Positions 30,404 to 45,663 are shown, numbered from the stretch's first letter. The stretch: 64,000 nucleotides of DNA from Nymphaea colorata (GCF_008831285.2 NC_045139.1:15978354-16042353), one strand, 5' to 3'. Notes: generated by a model not told the origin, from the letters alone. Made by a program: numbers and translations.

Positions 30404-31861
30404 CATATCAAGGCCTTAAGACGTGAGTGGCCTAGTTATAAATGTATATGGGTATGAGTGTGTTTGTATCTATGAGATTGAGACATCTCTGTACAACTTG
30501 AAGTTGGTGATCTTCAATATTGTTAAGCATTATCAGTTCCTTCTCTTATTTTCTTGCGAAGCAGCCTCGTTCCTTACCATTGTATCATTTACAACAAGCT
30601 GCGAAGTTGTAGAGGTGGAAGACCACCCTTGTGTCGGTTGAAATATACGCCACTGCAATCTGAAACTTTTTTGTGCCCAGTGTTTTACATTAGGAAAGTA
30701 GCCACTCAACCCACCCACTGAGTGCTTGTTTCCATCCAATCACCATCTGTGAGTTTTATCCGCACAAATCTACTTTGTTAAGACAAGGAAAACAACCAAA
30801 TTTCAAGCATGAAAAGGTCGACACGTATGAACAGGAAGACACCAAAGCAGTGTGCCCGGAACAGAGCATTCAGGATGGTGGGACAGGAGAAATGGTGTAC
30901 TGATAATGAACAGAAGGCCAAGCCTTTTGGGTCCATCTGGACGATGCTAGTGTAATAAGCCTGGTTTTGGCATGTTCAGGTTTTGAACTTAGTTCCTGAG
31001 CTGGAGCTGTTTCCAAGCAGTTCAAGACAGACGCTTGATACTTTTACTAGCATAGCAAATGATGTTTTTCCGTCTTGAAGGGTTTCTCCTCATCCCAGTT
31101 ACAGATCTGCACAAACAGTTGACCACAGATGCTGTTTGGAAGGCAACGACTAATTATTTGATCGAAATGATGGGGAAAAAATTCTTCCTTTTAAGACGGG
31201 GAAAGCCATTTGAGTTTGGTGCACCTGGTTGAGCCAACTAGACGGAACTCGAGCTAGATATTATTAAATTGTTGAACGGATTTGCTATTTTTACTTTCAA
31301 AATATGCCTACTCGTCTGCCCTCCTTAAACCTTACGGATCTGATTGTTTCATGTCTGTATAAAGTTTTAAATTCTGCTCAACGGTGCATAATTTAACCTT
31401 CACCAAATTCTAACCTTCACCAACCTATTGAAACTCATGGCGCCCACAAGATTTCTCTGCTTCTAAGGAATCGCAGGCATGTAGTTATTAGCGTTGTGGG
31501 CAGGCAAAAATCAAAGGAATCGTGCCAAGGGACACATCAATTCAATCAAATCCTCCCCATCAAAACACTTAATATTCTTCAATTTCTTCCCTTCATATTA
31601 AATTGGCTCAATTTGCAAGTAGGACAATCCTGCAGTTTTTTGCTCAATTTCTTATACATCGAGCCAACATCCAATTCGATATCTATTCAGCCATTGTTTT
31701 TCATATTAAAGATATGTGGCAAGAAGACCCTACCCTCTTTTAACTTTCATTTTGGTCCAAGATGCATATCTTATAAAGACAAAAGAAAAAAGATAGAGAG
31801 ATCTTAACATAAGCCCAACCTAACTAACAAGGTGCGCAGTAGCATATACCATATAGCCCAC
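30404..31861. other. Spacer between convergent genes
   Basis: It holds the 3' UTR of the HIG1-domain gene on the left and the 3' end of the minus-strand neprosin-type gene on the right. No exon or clear repeat was seen. Confidence 0.55.
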
Positions 31862-31867
31862 TTTATT
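31862..31867 (-). terminator. Candidate poly(A) signal of the neprosin-domain gene
   Basis: Minus-strand AATAAA starts 33 bp downstream of the stop codon (stop at 31900-31902). That is close to the usual cleavage distance, so it is plausible but unproven. Confidence 0.4.
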
Positions 31868-31899
31868 AAATCATTCCAAGCAGCTAGCTAGAAAGAACA

Positions 31900-34809
31900 T
31901 CATTTGCAGTTGGGGTTAAGGCCAGGGCCACCATAGAAGAAATAATACTCCAATGGCTTCCCTCGCCGGTCATGCTGGTCGAGGATGTCATAGCACTTTG
32001 GCTTGTCGACCTGGTAGCCGTAGTACTTGGGGTCCGACTTCCTGTAATTTAAATCGACCACTGCAGCGTTGGACAGAACACTGGCCCTCCTGAAGCCTTC
32101 CCCAGGGAAGGCGCCGCTTCCCATCTGGGTGGTGGTGTGAGGCCCCGCCGGATTGGCGTTTATGACTTCCCCTCCCCACTCCACGGTGCCGGCCGAGCCT
32201 CTCAGTCGGCTGAAGAGAATGCCCGGCCAGTAGCCAAGGCTCTCGCCCTGGTAGACGAACCACCAGTTGCCGTCCTTTGGGTCCTGCCACCAACACAGTT
32301 AAACAGAGAAAATTACCAGTAATCTTTATAATCTGTGAAGCCATGGAAGTCCACCCTCAATCTAAGAAGTAGAGTCCTTGCAATGGAAAAAACGCCGGTG
32401 CAGATCAAACTGCTGCACATTTGACCGCCGGCCTCACTGCACCAACCCACTTGATCACAGCAAGGATGTCAATCATCAGATTTGAAATTTCCAGCCTAGT
32501 ACTGTAGCCTTAAACTATCCAATTTATTTGGATATTCACATATTTATATTCAAAACCAGAATTGAATCTAAATAAAGAAAAGTTTAGTTTATACTTTTTT
32601 CGAATCCAAATTGCAAATTTAAAATCCGAATCTGATCCCAAGTCGTCTTTTAAAGACGCCTGAACCATGCACTTTATTATATATTAAAAACCAAATTTAT
32701 CATACATTAAAATCGAAACACGAATTAAAATCCAATTTTGAACCCAGTCCAAATTAGAATCTGATCATATGCCATCTTTTGAGTCTAAATCCGATCCAAT
32801 TTCTTAATCAGATATATGTTTTTTTTTTTCTATTTGATTTTTTTGAAGGAATTCAATTGGATATCAAAACACAAATCTGAATCCAATCTATTGACGTTCC
32901 TTATTTGAGCAGTGGTGTAGTTAGAAATTTTTAGTCGAAGAGTAATGAACCATGGTCTGGCCTCATTGGCTTGAGGGTAAGGCTAAGCACTTTGGGCCAG
33001 TCCATGAAGACATGATCCATATAGCAGGACCAAGCCATGTTGTGGGAAATGTAATACATAGGGCCAGTTTGGTAAAGGGAACAGTTTTTAAATGTTTTAT
33101 GAATCTGTTGCAAAGATTTGGTTAGATTCATATAAAACACTTTAACAAGTATTATATGAATCTACCTCAAACTTTGAGAAATATTCATGAAATGATTACA
33201 AATTGTTCTTATTACCAAACAGCTCTACAGAGTACTCCAATTACCTTGAAAACTGTAAAGTTTGCCGTGTAAGCAGGTCCATCCCGTTGAGAAATGGTTG
33301 TGAAGAATGCACCGAGCGCGACCTTATGGCTAACTTGCACAAATCCTGGGCAGTCCAGGTTGTAGCACCCCTTGCCATTAGCACCCTGAACATAAATTTA
33401 AGTACATGATAAAAACAAATAAAAATTGTATTTTATCGCCAGAAATGTCATTAGAAACATTTTTTCTTTCTTTTTAAATTGAAAAAATCGACCGTTATGG
33501 ATCGGTGTCCTTGTCTTATGAACAGACATTTAATTAAATAGAGACAACACAAAATGAAGAACTATTCCAACCATGATTTGTGCTAACCTGCCAATAGGTA
33601 AAGAGTCTGGTTCGATCATCCCCGAAAAGTGATGGGTACACCTGAGAATTTTGCATTTAGGAATAGCATCAAAAATCAAAACACAGTATAAAGTTAGACA
33701 TCGTTATTAGGAACTAGCAGAGTTAGGGGCTGCAATCAACTTGTAGCCATGCATGATGCATGCCCAATACAGATCCAGATCCAAACATGACCCGACTTCT
33801 GTTTTCTTGATCCAGTTCACATCGACAACGGTCTTTTGCAGATTTGGATTTGGATATGGAAGCTCCAGGATCCGGTTATCTGGATTTGGATCTGGCCTGG
33901 AACTCAGACTTAGTTTTGAGGGAGAGAGAGAGAACGAGAGAATACCATCCAACCACAGTGAATGAATTCATCATCCCTCTTAAGTAGCACCTTGCTGCTG
34001 CTAAACTCATTGGGCTCGGTGTGGGGGTTCCAGATGTTGATAACTCCGCTTCCTCCCTGGAACGCACCATCATAGTCCGTCTTTAACAGAACCAACTGCA
34101 TCACCACAATCCACAGACAGCTCATGCTTAACCAAATCCAAAGAACTTCAAGAGATCAGAAGAACAGTGAACAGTAAACTTGTTTGACAATATGTAAATA
34201 ACAGTAAACAATCAGAACACGCACGAATACAATATAAAACATTCACTCGAGCCTTTACTTCATGGGTCGGATCCACGTCTGTTGAGTCAGTGGGAGAAGC
34301 GGCAGTCTGAGTTCGAGTGGTTCTGAGTACAGGGATCGTTCCCTCTGGACACGACCAACTCTTCAGCAACGCATGCTGAGAGTAGTGCTCATGCCCCAAT
34401 GCAGTTGTCTTCTGCGGTGTCTCTTCTGGAAAAACAGTGGGTCGCATCTGAACAGTGTGGTTTCGAAGCAAAGGATGAGTAAAAGCAGGTTGCATATAGA
34501 GGTCAACACAGTCGACCGAGTCCCCTTGATCGCTCTGCAGAAAAAAACAGCGCTAGGGTTAAGTTTCTCCAACACTGGTGTCCATCCGACGACAGCAATG
34601 GCGATGACGGTGACAAGGATTCATTTAAAAACAGAAAGTGTTGAGATAGTGATAATAACCAGGACTGTGCTGATGCTTCTTTTGTTGTTAATGGTGTAGC
34701 GACGCTCGTCCTGTGGAACGCTTCTCGCTACAGTGACAGCCACCCTTGCATAGAGAAAGCCAAGAAGGAAGATGCCTAGAGTACTGAATTCTTTCCGGCT
34801 GTTAGCCAT
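31900..34809 (-). CDS. Neprosin-domain (DUF239) secreted protein (about 384 aa, 6 exons)
   Basis: Plant secreted protein with an N-terminal neprosin activation-peptide region and a C-terminal neprosin domain. Some members are glutamic-class prolyl endopeptidases; most are uncharacterised. Exons: about 34660-34809, 34259-34534, 33946-34095, 33588-33641, 33245-33385, 31900-32283; all joins are phase 0. Exon 1 gives a signal anchor (GIFLLGFLYARVAVTVA). Exon 2 holds VDCVDLYMQPAFTHPLLRNH and SCPEGTIPVLRT, the activation-peptide hallmarks. Exons 3-6 hold VINIWNPHTEPNEFS, GDDRTRLFTYW, GCYNLDCPGFVQVSHKVALG, DPKDGNWWFVYQGESLGYWP, VEWGGEV, TQMGSGAFPGEGF and the C-terminal GGPGLNPNCK. The exon 1 donor is the weakest boundary: CTG|GTTATT at 34659 and ACA|GTCCTG six bases upstream both keep frame. 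I did not confirm the catalytic Glu pair residue by residue, so peptidase activity is inference. Confidence 0.92.
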
Positions 34810-34864
34810 GAAGGTGATGGTGTTCCTGCTTCTGGCGTTTGCGGTGGACTCATGCTTGGTGGTC

Positions 34865-34872
34865 TCTTTATA
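34865..34872 (-). promoter_or_regulatory. TATA box of the neprosin-domain gene
   Basis: Minus-strand TATAAAGA lies 56-63 bp upstream of the ATG at 34809. It is well placed for a core promoter with a short leader. Confidence 0.6.
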
Positions 34873-36658
<1,786 letters not shown>

Positions 36659-36659
36659 T

Positions 36660-36943
36660 CAATGTTGCAGATATAAGATAATTTCTGGACTAAAATTCAA
36701 AAGTTTATTGTTAAAAGGGAACCATAAGTCACTGCTCAAGCTAACATAGAACATTGCGCAACTGCTACTAATGCCGATGTAGTGGTCAAATTATATATAT
36801 ATATATTTGTGACCATTAACATCGGCATTAGTAACAGTTTATGTTGTGCAATGGTTTAGAGCAGCTGTAGCGGCATTTTTGGGTCATTTTAGCAATAAAT
36901 TTTTAAGTTTTAGTCCGGCAATTACCCTATATATTTTACATTG
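36660..36943. repeat. Large imperfect inverted repeat, about 284 bp
   Basis: The two arms pair over nearly their full length. Matching landmarks are the ends CAATGTTGCAG and TTTTACATTG, GGACTAAAAT with AGTTTTAGTCCGG, TTTATTGTTAAAA with TTTTAGCAATAAA, and a core of about 16 bases containing CTAATGCCGATGT with ACATCGGCATTAG. The centre is (TA)n at 36793-36806. The outer CAATGTTGCA matches the end of the hAT-like element at 14260. The left flank is microsatellite, so no target duplication can be read. It is a foldback transposon or hairpin RNA locus. Confidence 0.8.
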
Positions 36944-39900
36944 GCTTATGATTGGGCTTGGGTTTGGAGGTGTATACTTTCTAAGACCTATAGCGGTGAT
37001 TGTTTTCGCAGGTACGAGACCAATATCGATGACCGTGTTCCGCTAAGATCACTTCTGTGGACGGCATTCGTATTATCAGGTAAGCTCGAGCTGAATAGTC
37101 AAGTACCTCGTTGCTCGTAGATGTGTTCCATAAGAGGGAGACTACTTGACTACTCGGGCCAAGTAGTCGATCTCCCTCAAATCCAGATCCCACGTCTCCC
37201 TTTAATTTACTTCATCATGGTTGGCATCACACCTTTTGTTTCTTAAGCAAAGACCAAACCCTTCAAATATTTATGATTATCTATGTCTTTATTACTTTTA
37301 TATATCTTTCAATTAGCCAGGAACATAATTTGATTTAATTCAAACTCGTACGTCAAGAAATTTTATCATTTGTTTTCTTAGTCTAAATTTCATGATGAGC
37401 ATCTTGAACATAAATACTCATTCTGGCTAAATCACATCAACTGACTATCTTAACAGTGCTGTGACTAATTCAAACTTTCAGGTTAAGATTCATCTGTCTT
37501 TATGATGCAGGTGACGACTCCTGATAGGTTGAAATGGCAATAAAAAGTTTGGCTTTGATGAAGCGATTATCGGCAAAACTTCTCACATTATATATAGGAA
37601 AGGGCGATTTCGTGCATGCTGTGGAACAAGACAGGTTCACATTCTCGATTTTTTTAAAGCAGTTAGCTCAATTTTTTTAATGGGAAAACGCATTCACCAA
37701 TCATCGCATGCCTACATAAGAAGATCACGTGCCATTCTACTCCTCAAATTGATAGCTTATGTCTTCTACTTGACGTAACCATCTGAACAGACACCACAAC
37801 CACCACAGAACTGTGATGTTCAGTTTCTCAGAAAACTGGTAAGTGAATCTTTTTACATGATTTCATGGCTTTTTTGCCAGGCAAAATATGTGATCACTTC
37901 ACCGTCTAGGTGAGCAGCATAAACCCACCATCAGATTTGAACGCCGAGACTTTCACCCAACTCTTTATCCCTCTTATAGTCACTGCTCCACCACTGATGA
38001 TAGCAGTTATTGAATAGAGTATTTTAACGCTTGAGCCGATCAATCTAATCTTGTAATCGCTTGGACTAAATTAGTAACCTGATCACTTGATTTGATAGAC
38101 TCCAACCCGCCGATACCCATCTTCAGTTTGACAACCACAGAGAGACATAAGATAGTAGCTGGTCCTAGCCGTATGTGGACACTATTTCTTACAGATTTCT
38201 TATACACATGGTGACCACGCGGACCCGTAATTCTATATAAGATGCGAGGCAAGAAGAAAACAGAACATATACACTTGCTTCATCGTAAAATCTTCTGCAT
38301 CGCTACGATAAACTACACGTGAACCATTACAAGATACTCACAGGAGAATATTTTATTGCTGCTATCGCTATCTTCCTCACTGTATCAACGAGATTCCCCT
38401 CACCACCTTCCTTGCTATTAACGTCGATATCTTCTTGCGCAGGAGAACCGGCCATTGGTTTTGGCAAGTTGCCTCTTATTTTCCGGAGCTGACATCCACC
38501 CATTTTAGCAACTTGCCTTCTCATCTCTTTACTTGAGCAACCAGCGATAATGTGGATCAGCTCATAATAATCTGACCGACATTTTGTATGAGAAAAAAAA
38601 TTGATACAGTTCCATTAAACGCCTACTTAACGATCAATATCAGCAGATTTCTGGCCGTGGGATCTATACATTCAACCAACTTCCAAGCTTGCTTCTTTTT
38701 AAAAGTACAAGCACAGATGCTTCAGATTTATACGGGTATTTTTTTTTATTGTGACTAGTAATTAGTATTGTGATCATAGATAAGAAAAAGAGTAATTGGT
38801 GTAACTTTTGTAATTAACCATGAGACAAACTTGATTGCATGGTCTGTTCATTCTAATTTTCTACAATTGAGATTAGGTTTTAGTGGCAATTAACGAGTAA
38901 CAGTTAATGGACATTGAAGATGAAATTTTTGCACAACGTCACTATCAGTGAAGGGCATTAATCGTGGGATGTTAAAAAGTGGAAGATAAGATAAAAGTTG
39001 TAGCCCCGGCCTTATCTAAACTTCATGCTGCTCCCATTTTGAAAAGTTAGTTCAGTAAAAGCCAGGAACAGCTTAAACTTAAATTGTTTCTCCAAGTAAA
39101 ACTGATCAAGCTGCTGATCAATTTGCATTTCTGATGTTACAACATGTAATTAATTAGACATTGAGCTAAAAATTTGAATGGCTATTTCTCCTGTTCTCAG
39201 TATGAGTGTTTATTTTCTTTTGTTGGACGATAATGGTGTTGGAATAAAGAACAAAATGTGCTTTCCGAATCATTACTTATAGAGTGGTAAAAGGAGTATT
39301 TCATCCAACTACACCATTAGATAACTAAAGCTCTTGGCCTTTTCTCCATCTGCCAAAATCAAGGATTGCTTTCGGTGCTTCAATGTGCTAACGGGGTTTG
39401 ATTGCCCTAATCTTCGAACCCAAGATTGGCCACCTACTAGCCCTCTACCAAAGCCCTTGGACCAACTCTGAGTCATTACCTGTAGACACTGTCTAATTGC
39501 TTACACTCAATTCCAATTTACCTTCTGCAGCTGTCCGTGATGTCATATTTCCCAACTATTGGGTAACTTTTAGCTGATCTTTACTGTTCCTTTTTGACAG
39601 AAAATTGTCATTACATTAGAAATATCTTTTGCTTCTTCTTTTCTTTTTCAAGAAACACTAGTAAAAGCTACATTAGAACCACTCTGAAGTTTCCCTTGAA
39701 CATGATTTTAGGGAGAAAAGTTGAAAAAGCATGAGAGCTATTATAAGGACTTCAGGAGCATACACAACTAGCCACAAAGACAAGTACACGGATCTGGCTA
39801 GGCCCTCACGGTATCCTAATGTTATCAAGCATCATCCCGACGGTTTGTCCGTATCAATAGTGATAGACCACTTCTTTGAAGTTTTATGCAGCCCTTGCCT

Positions 39901-40359
39901 TATAATGGACAAGAGCAGCTTGCTAAATGCTTAAAAGAGCAGCAGTTTTACGCGTCTTTGAAAGGATTGGCATTGGCACTTCCCCAATGTCGCCAAATAC
40001 GGGCTCCCAACTATTCCATTCATATCAATATATTTTGGCAAAGAGAAATAAGAACAAAAGGTGCGCGATAGACCCAGTAGCCTTTGTATGTTTTACTGTA
40101 ACGCCTTGAACTTTACAGATCACATGTTGCTCCTTGTCTCTCTTCGTTTCTTACAATGGCAGCTAGAGTAGATATCTTGACGCGCACAAGAATGCTTCCT
40201 ACTTGTTTGAATTGATAAAAAAACATACAAAACTTAATTACACAAAGAGAGAGAGAGAGAGAACAGCTATGCAATGGTAAGAGACGTAGCTAACTTTCTA
40301 TTCTACTGTGGTCCAATATGAAAACGCAGAGAATTATTTACTCTTTCTCTCTCTCTCTA
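36944..40359. other. Gene-free stretch
   Basis: No gene is supported. A small inverted repeat with GACTACTTG/CAAGTAGTC lies at 37139-37170. Short open frames at 38327-38524 (-) and 39731-40071 (+) do not resemble a known family and lack splice-linked partners. Confidence 0.45.
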
Positions 40360-43300
40360 AGTAGTTCCTGCTTCTCCACGGGGGGAGATGTGCCACCCTT
40401 AAAGTGGCAGCAACAGAGACGCGACCAAATAGGGTACGGTGGTACCATGGCACCTCAGAAATGCTTTAGATGAACTTTAAGGGGGTCATCTTGTGAAGGG
40501 GAAATCAGGGTTTCCCATTTCACGTTCTCCTCACCCCAAACAGACAACTACCGCAGCAGCTGAGCCATGCCCCAGTTTCGTCTTTGCTCATGAGAGAGGG
40601 AGGAGGAGAGAATTAAAAAGAAAAATATCCTTGATGGCGATGGTGATGGTGCAGAGAGGGCAGGGGAGGAGGGTCCCCTCCACTCCCTACCAGAAGCAAT
40701 GGCGGGTGGCAGCCCGGAAATTTGCTCCAAGAGGGGGCCCGATCAGTGAGAGCTTCTCGAAAATTTGGTGAAATGTGAACCAATCAACTTCACATCTAGA
40801 GAGAGAACAAAACATCCAGGACTGCCAACCTCAAAACACCCTGGCAGCTGAAGCTTGGATGTATATGGGTTTGATGTTTTGTTCTAATGATTTAAGGGCA
40901 CTCATGTGAACAAGATGAGGGTGCATGACCACATGCTTTGTCCGTGAGCAATGGAGACAATTCCCTCCCCCTTAACCAAGAGAGAGAGAGAAACGCCTTC
41001 CATGGTGCGCTCAGCTGCATGAAAACCGGGAGCCAATTGGAAATGTATGGATCCAATGGTCTCTTGCATTCCTCCTCCTCCTCCTTCAGGATTTTATCTC
41101 CTGCGTCCATGCTTTTCTTGAAGATTTAACTCCTGCCTGATCCGTATTCTTCCTCATGGACGATAAATAATGGAGACGACACGCTTTCAGAAAAAGGACC
41201 GCTTGCGCCTTTGTTAATTGGTCCAACCGCTGCACACTAAGCTCCGCTGCGAGGCTCCCCTCTTATCATTACTTCTTGTTGCATGCTAGGTGCGTTCCAG
41301 GGAGATGAATATGAGAGGGATCTTTATCCTTATCACGAGTGTATATACTTGTTAATGTCTTATTCCAAGGACAATTTAACCACATCCTTGGTCTCATTGT
41401 GCATGTAACTTTAATTATGATCTCAGCTACAAGCGAACATGCTTACATAATTGCTGCAGCTAATTTAATATAATGTTAAGTTCCTCAAAATCTGTGCCCT
41501 CCCCACAAAATGTGGCGTGCAATTCAGGACGTACCCTGCCCAAGGCCATGAAGCAATGCCCATTTCCAGGCACCCCAAACACTGCGTAAGTTTCTGACCA
41601 CTAAAAGCTTGCAACATTGCTGTATCTCTACTTGCATCATATGCTAACTCTCAAAGTCAATTCTTTTGTAGAATAAATGAAAAGAGCTAGCTGCTTACAT
41701 TTTGCTAGTTCTAGTGGGGCCGGGGTGAGCATGGTCAAGGACGACGGTGCGCGCGTGCGTGCACCGCCACGAAAAACACGGCCAAGGCGCACCCATGAGG
41801 GTTTGCGATCAAGAAAGATGACAAGGCATGAGGATAAGGGGTGAAGGAGGGGGCCTGGAAGATCCCGGCCCCTTACCCAAATCCTTTTTCGTGCAAACTT
41901 TTGCATAGCTTAAACCGGTCGGACCAAAACAAGCCTGGCCGGCCCTAGCTAGGTTTAGCATGTGTCTATTTGAGTTGATCCGCTAGTGGGACCGGTCTTG
42001 GACGGACCGGACAACACCCTTCCACATCGAGGACACGAACTTAATAGTCATGACATTCATATATATCCCTCACATTCAACCGACCCAAATATATGCCCAC
42101 CTCGAATTAAAATATTTTGATTAAGCAACCAGGAATTGAAGTCCATCGGTCTATATCTTCTCCCATGTCTCTATCTCAAGACTTTAGGCGATCAAGGTGG
42201 GCCGGACGGGCCTTGTATCTTATACACCCACCCCCCTAGCCCTGTCAGAGCCCTCAGCCAAGTGCAGGTCTGGGCCCAATGGACGGGAGAGGGGCCGGCA
42301 ACTGCGGCCAAGCTACAGTCGCAGGGGACCCCATCGACGGCCGATTCTGGTGTTGGTATGAGGGAGGGGAGAGTTGAGTAAAATTGGTCGTTTCTGGTTA
42401 GTGGTAGAAGGGGTAACTAAAGAGGGAACAGAAGTGAAGTGAGCAAGAGGGGAGAAGGCACCGGCGGCATGAAGATGGAAGGAAAGAAAAGAAGGTGGTG
42501 TTTGTGGGCTTAAGCAGGTAGAGCAGCAGAGGCAGAGGCAGGCCAAGACAAAAGTCACAAGGCAAGACCCCCGTGAGGGCCTTTGGCCCCATGCACAACA
42601 TCCTTTGACTCATCCTACGCTGCTATCGATGGTGCCTGATCACGCGCAGATTCCTCCCCAAATGCCCTCGCTTCCCGCGTTTCCCCTCCCTCCCCTCCCC
42701 TTATTACATCCTTGACACCACCCTTGTACTACTATCCACCCTCCCTTCCTTCCTTCCTTCCTTCTTCCCCCTTTTGTTTTACTTCTTTTAATTCATTCTC
42801 TCCTGCATGTCATGTCTGTCCTGCGTTCGATATTATATCTTTTTGGGTTCCCCCCTTTCTCTTTCACTGTTGTGTTTTTGACATGAATGAAGCACGGGCC
42901 AGACCAATAATGTGGGATGATTATGGGGAATGATTCCCTCTCGGGATGTGTTGAGTTGTTCTTTCGTTTAAAAACAAGCCTCTTCCTTGTAATCTTTGGT
43001 ATATATCTGACCAGTCTATGGAACAGGAAGGACGATTTCAGTATGCCTTTAGCTTCTTTTCTTTTATTAATGCAGGCTTTGATGAGTACTGTATATTATT
43101 GTGAATGCAGCAGATTTATACAGATTCATGAGGAAAGATTAACATGTTTTTAATGTGGTAAACATAGAACATTAAAAATATGAATTCCATTTGACTAAGC
43201 AAATATGACCTGGCTGCGAGTACCGGCTCATATCCAAGTTGGTTAGGACGGAGCATTATCACTCTTTAAATTCATTTCAAGTACTTCCCCACTGGCTACA

Positions 43301-43563
43301 AGACATGACAGCTCCTGCTCACAGCTCATACTATTTAGGTATATGAGTCTGTCTCTCTCTATCTCCGCACAGTGGCAGCGCGTGGCTTGTTACATGGTAA
43401 GGGTTGGAAACGTAATTGCAGAATAGGGGAATATTATATTAGAACGCGCAAATATAGGCCGATCGGAATCTGGTGCACGATATAGATTTGAGCGCTCCAC
43501 CACTAGAGGCAGCAGCGAAACATAAACAAGGAATTTTCGGAGGAGAGAAAAATCTGAGCCGCC
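40360..43563. other. Gene-poor stretch upstream of the HLH/ACT gene
   Basis: Mixed composition with GC-richer islands at 40380-41170 and 41700-42700, GAGAGA tracts and a (TTCC)n run at about 42744-42766. I see no exon with a recognisable motif. The islands could be long 5' leader or promoter sequence, or remnants of retroelements; positions 41920-42020 have GGTCGGACC/GGACCGGTC-type words. The open frame at 40493-40771 (92 aa) is unsupported. Confidence 0.4.
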
Positions 43564-44267
43564 ATGGTTCCAAGGGAGAGAAAGAAGGCGTCCCTGCATG
43601 AGAAACTTCAGCTCCTTCGTTCCGTCACCAACTCTCATGCAGTAAGAATTCTCTTCCCGCCCCTTCTGAACTCCTTTCTTGGTTTCTCCAATTCATTTCA
43701 ATTGTTATCCCAAGTCAGCTTAGCACCTCAGCTGGGACTTACAATATCGGTCTTCCCTTTCCTCCCTGTTTTTCCACTGAGGAAGGCATAAGGATGACAC
43801 TGAAACTAGTTGTGTCTCATGCACGAAAGGATAATCACAACCCAGCTCGGCCTTTCATGCATCACCATCTTCTCCTTTCCTGGCTTTTCTATTTTCTAAT
43901 CTTAAAATTTTCCCACTTATGTTTGCTGTATTGCTAGAAAGTTGCATGCCTTGTTCATCAATACCGATTGGGTATCAGAAGCGCTTGAGGTTTTGATTTG
44001 GTTGTCGGTGGTTCATGGGAATTCTTCTGATTTTCTACGTAGTATTTAGATTACTAGGGGTTTGGTCGGGAGACATGTAGCCTAAAGCTTCATCGAACTT
44101 GGGAAGTTATTTGGTGCAACTATCTCTCTTTTCTTCGCTTGGTATAGCTGAGAAAGAGATGGAGGGTTCGCATCTCAACAAAAAATTAGGATTCTCGCAA
44201 TCGAATCCCAGGAGTTATCTTCCAGCTAGCATATTTAAAGATACAGAGGATAGCTATAATGTCTCTT

Positions 44268-44298
<31 letters not shown>

Positions 44299-45026
44299 GC
44301 GTTATTGGTGTTCTTATTCTTCTTGTCGATGGGTTGACATTGGTGCTTGGCAGATAAACAAGACCTCAATTATCGTGGATGCTTCCAAGTATATAGAAGA
44401 ACTCAAGGAGAAAGTGGAGCGGCTGAACCAAGATGTCGCGGATGAGCAGCAATCTGCTGACGACCAAGATTCCTTGCCTTTTGTAAATAGTACTCCCAGC
44501 TTTTGATTCAGATTTTTTTTTTTTTCTGCCACCAACATCGGCAGTCTTTCTAATTTATTTCCTAACCGTGCTCGCGAATTCTTTCTTCTTATCCTTATTG
44601 TATTTTGTTTCTGTGAATATCTTTCAGCAGGTAAAGGTGGAGGCCCTTGAGAAGGGCTTTATGATCACTGTCTTCTCTGAGAAAAGCTGCCCCGGCTTGC
44701 TCGTCTCCATACTCGAAGCTTTCGAGGAATTGGGCCTCAACGTGCTGCAGGCCCGGGTTTCTTGTACGGACACCTTCAGATTGGAAGCCGTGGGGGGAGA
44801 AGTAAGTGATGAAGGCATTAGTTTAATTCTAGTTTATGTCTTTTGCGTGGCCCATTCTTCAATTGATCAGCTAATAAGCTCCATTAATGAATTTTCTCCT
44901 CTGATTCCTTGGTTGGTCCTCGTATATAATTTGCAGAACCAAGAACAGGTGGAGAACATGGACGCCCATGCCGTGAAACAAGCGGTGATCCAAGCCATCA
45001 AGAACTGCAGCGAAAACAGCGAGTGA
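43564..45026 (+). CDS. HLH-like/ACT-domain putative transcriptional regulator (156 aa, 4 exons)
   Basis: Exons are 43564-43641, 44354-44482, 44628-44801 and 44937-45026 (471 nt; all joins phase 0). Exon 1 encodes a short basic start (MVPRERKKAS) and helix 1 (LHEKLQLLRSVTNSHA). Exon 2 gives INKTSIIVDASKYIEELKEK, helix 2 of a helix-loop-helix running into a leucine-zipper-like stretch. Exons 3-4 encode an ACT-like domain (VKVEALEKGFMITVFSEK, CPGLLVSILEAFEELGL, RVSCTDTFRLEAVGG). This HLH plus ACT layout matches a family of short plant proteins annotated as bHLH or SCREAM-like. The basic region is short, so DNA binding is doubtful and a role through dimerisation is plausible. The exon 3 acceptor is a CAGCAG tandem, so Gln may be included or skipped. 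A CTT microsatellite lies in intron 1 at about 44265-44297. The ATG at 43564 has no upstream in-frame rival and sits right after a pyrimidine/GA-rich leader. Confidence 0.93.
44265..44297 (+). repeat. (TTC)n microsatellite in intron 1 of the HLH/ACT gene
   Basis: About eleven uninterrupted TTC units, roughly 60 bp upstream of the exon 2 acceptor. Length variation here could change the polypyrimidine context of the acceptor. Confidence 0.9.
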
Positions 45027-45663
45027 CAAACGGCCCTGCCAGCCGCGGAATCGACCTTACAAGCCTAATTATTTTATGTGTTTTCTTTTCCTTCTTTCTC
45101 CCTTTTTTTTTTCTTTTCATGTTCTTCCTTTCCCCTATCCCCTTCTTGGAATGGAATATAGATACTGATCTCGAAAAGGGGTTTGGTTGAGAAAGAATTT
45201 TAGTTAAGCATAACGGGCGAAGAGGGGATTATCTCTCGCTTTTGCTAATGAAAAACGATCGATAAACGTGTCATCAAATTTGGAATGTTGTGATCTGCAA
45301 ACAGTGGCATGTGAGAGGCGACAAAGAAGGGATTTTGTAGTGTTGTGGGGAAACTCTGATGAAATAATCCACAAATGGCAGTGAAAGAACTGCACCCTTC
45401 GCCACCATTATGTTGAAAATGGCCGTGCAGGTTCATGCAGCACGTTAATATGGGCAAGGTATCTCGACTAAGCAACAAAAGAAGGGAAAAGGGGAGATGG
45501 GGAGAGGAATTACTACAGTATACGGTAGGGAGGGTCACATGATTACAGGCGATCGATCAAGTACAAATATTAGATAACTATCACCCGCATAGGGAATATC
45601 AAAAGGATCGATGGGTGGGTGGATGGATGGATGGATTATCTGAGGGATAGATGGCCATGGCGG
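45027..45663. other. 3' flank of the HLH/ACT gene
   Basis: The 3' UTR includes T-rich tracts at 45075-45120. The rest shows no exon. A (GGAT)n stretch is at about 45609-45638. Confidence 0.5.

Noticed and set aside
39731-40109. Overlapping plus-strand frames (60-67 aa)
   Set aside because: I considered a decayed retroelement or gene fragment because adjacent frames overlap, but no conserved motif could be recognised in any of them.
40366-40380. Minus-strand TGGAGAAGCAGGA resembling the start of miR164
   Set aside because: Only about the first 12 bases fit. The rest differs and I see no partner arm for a hairpin nearby.
40493-40771. 92-aa frame in a GC-rich island
   Set aside because: Basic, low-complexity, with no recognised domain or neighbouring exon. 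The island may be leader or promoter sequence.
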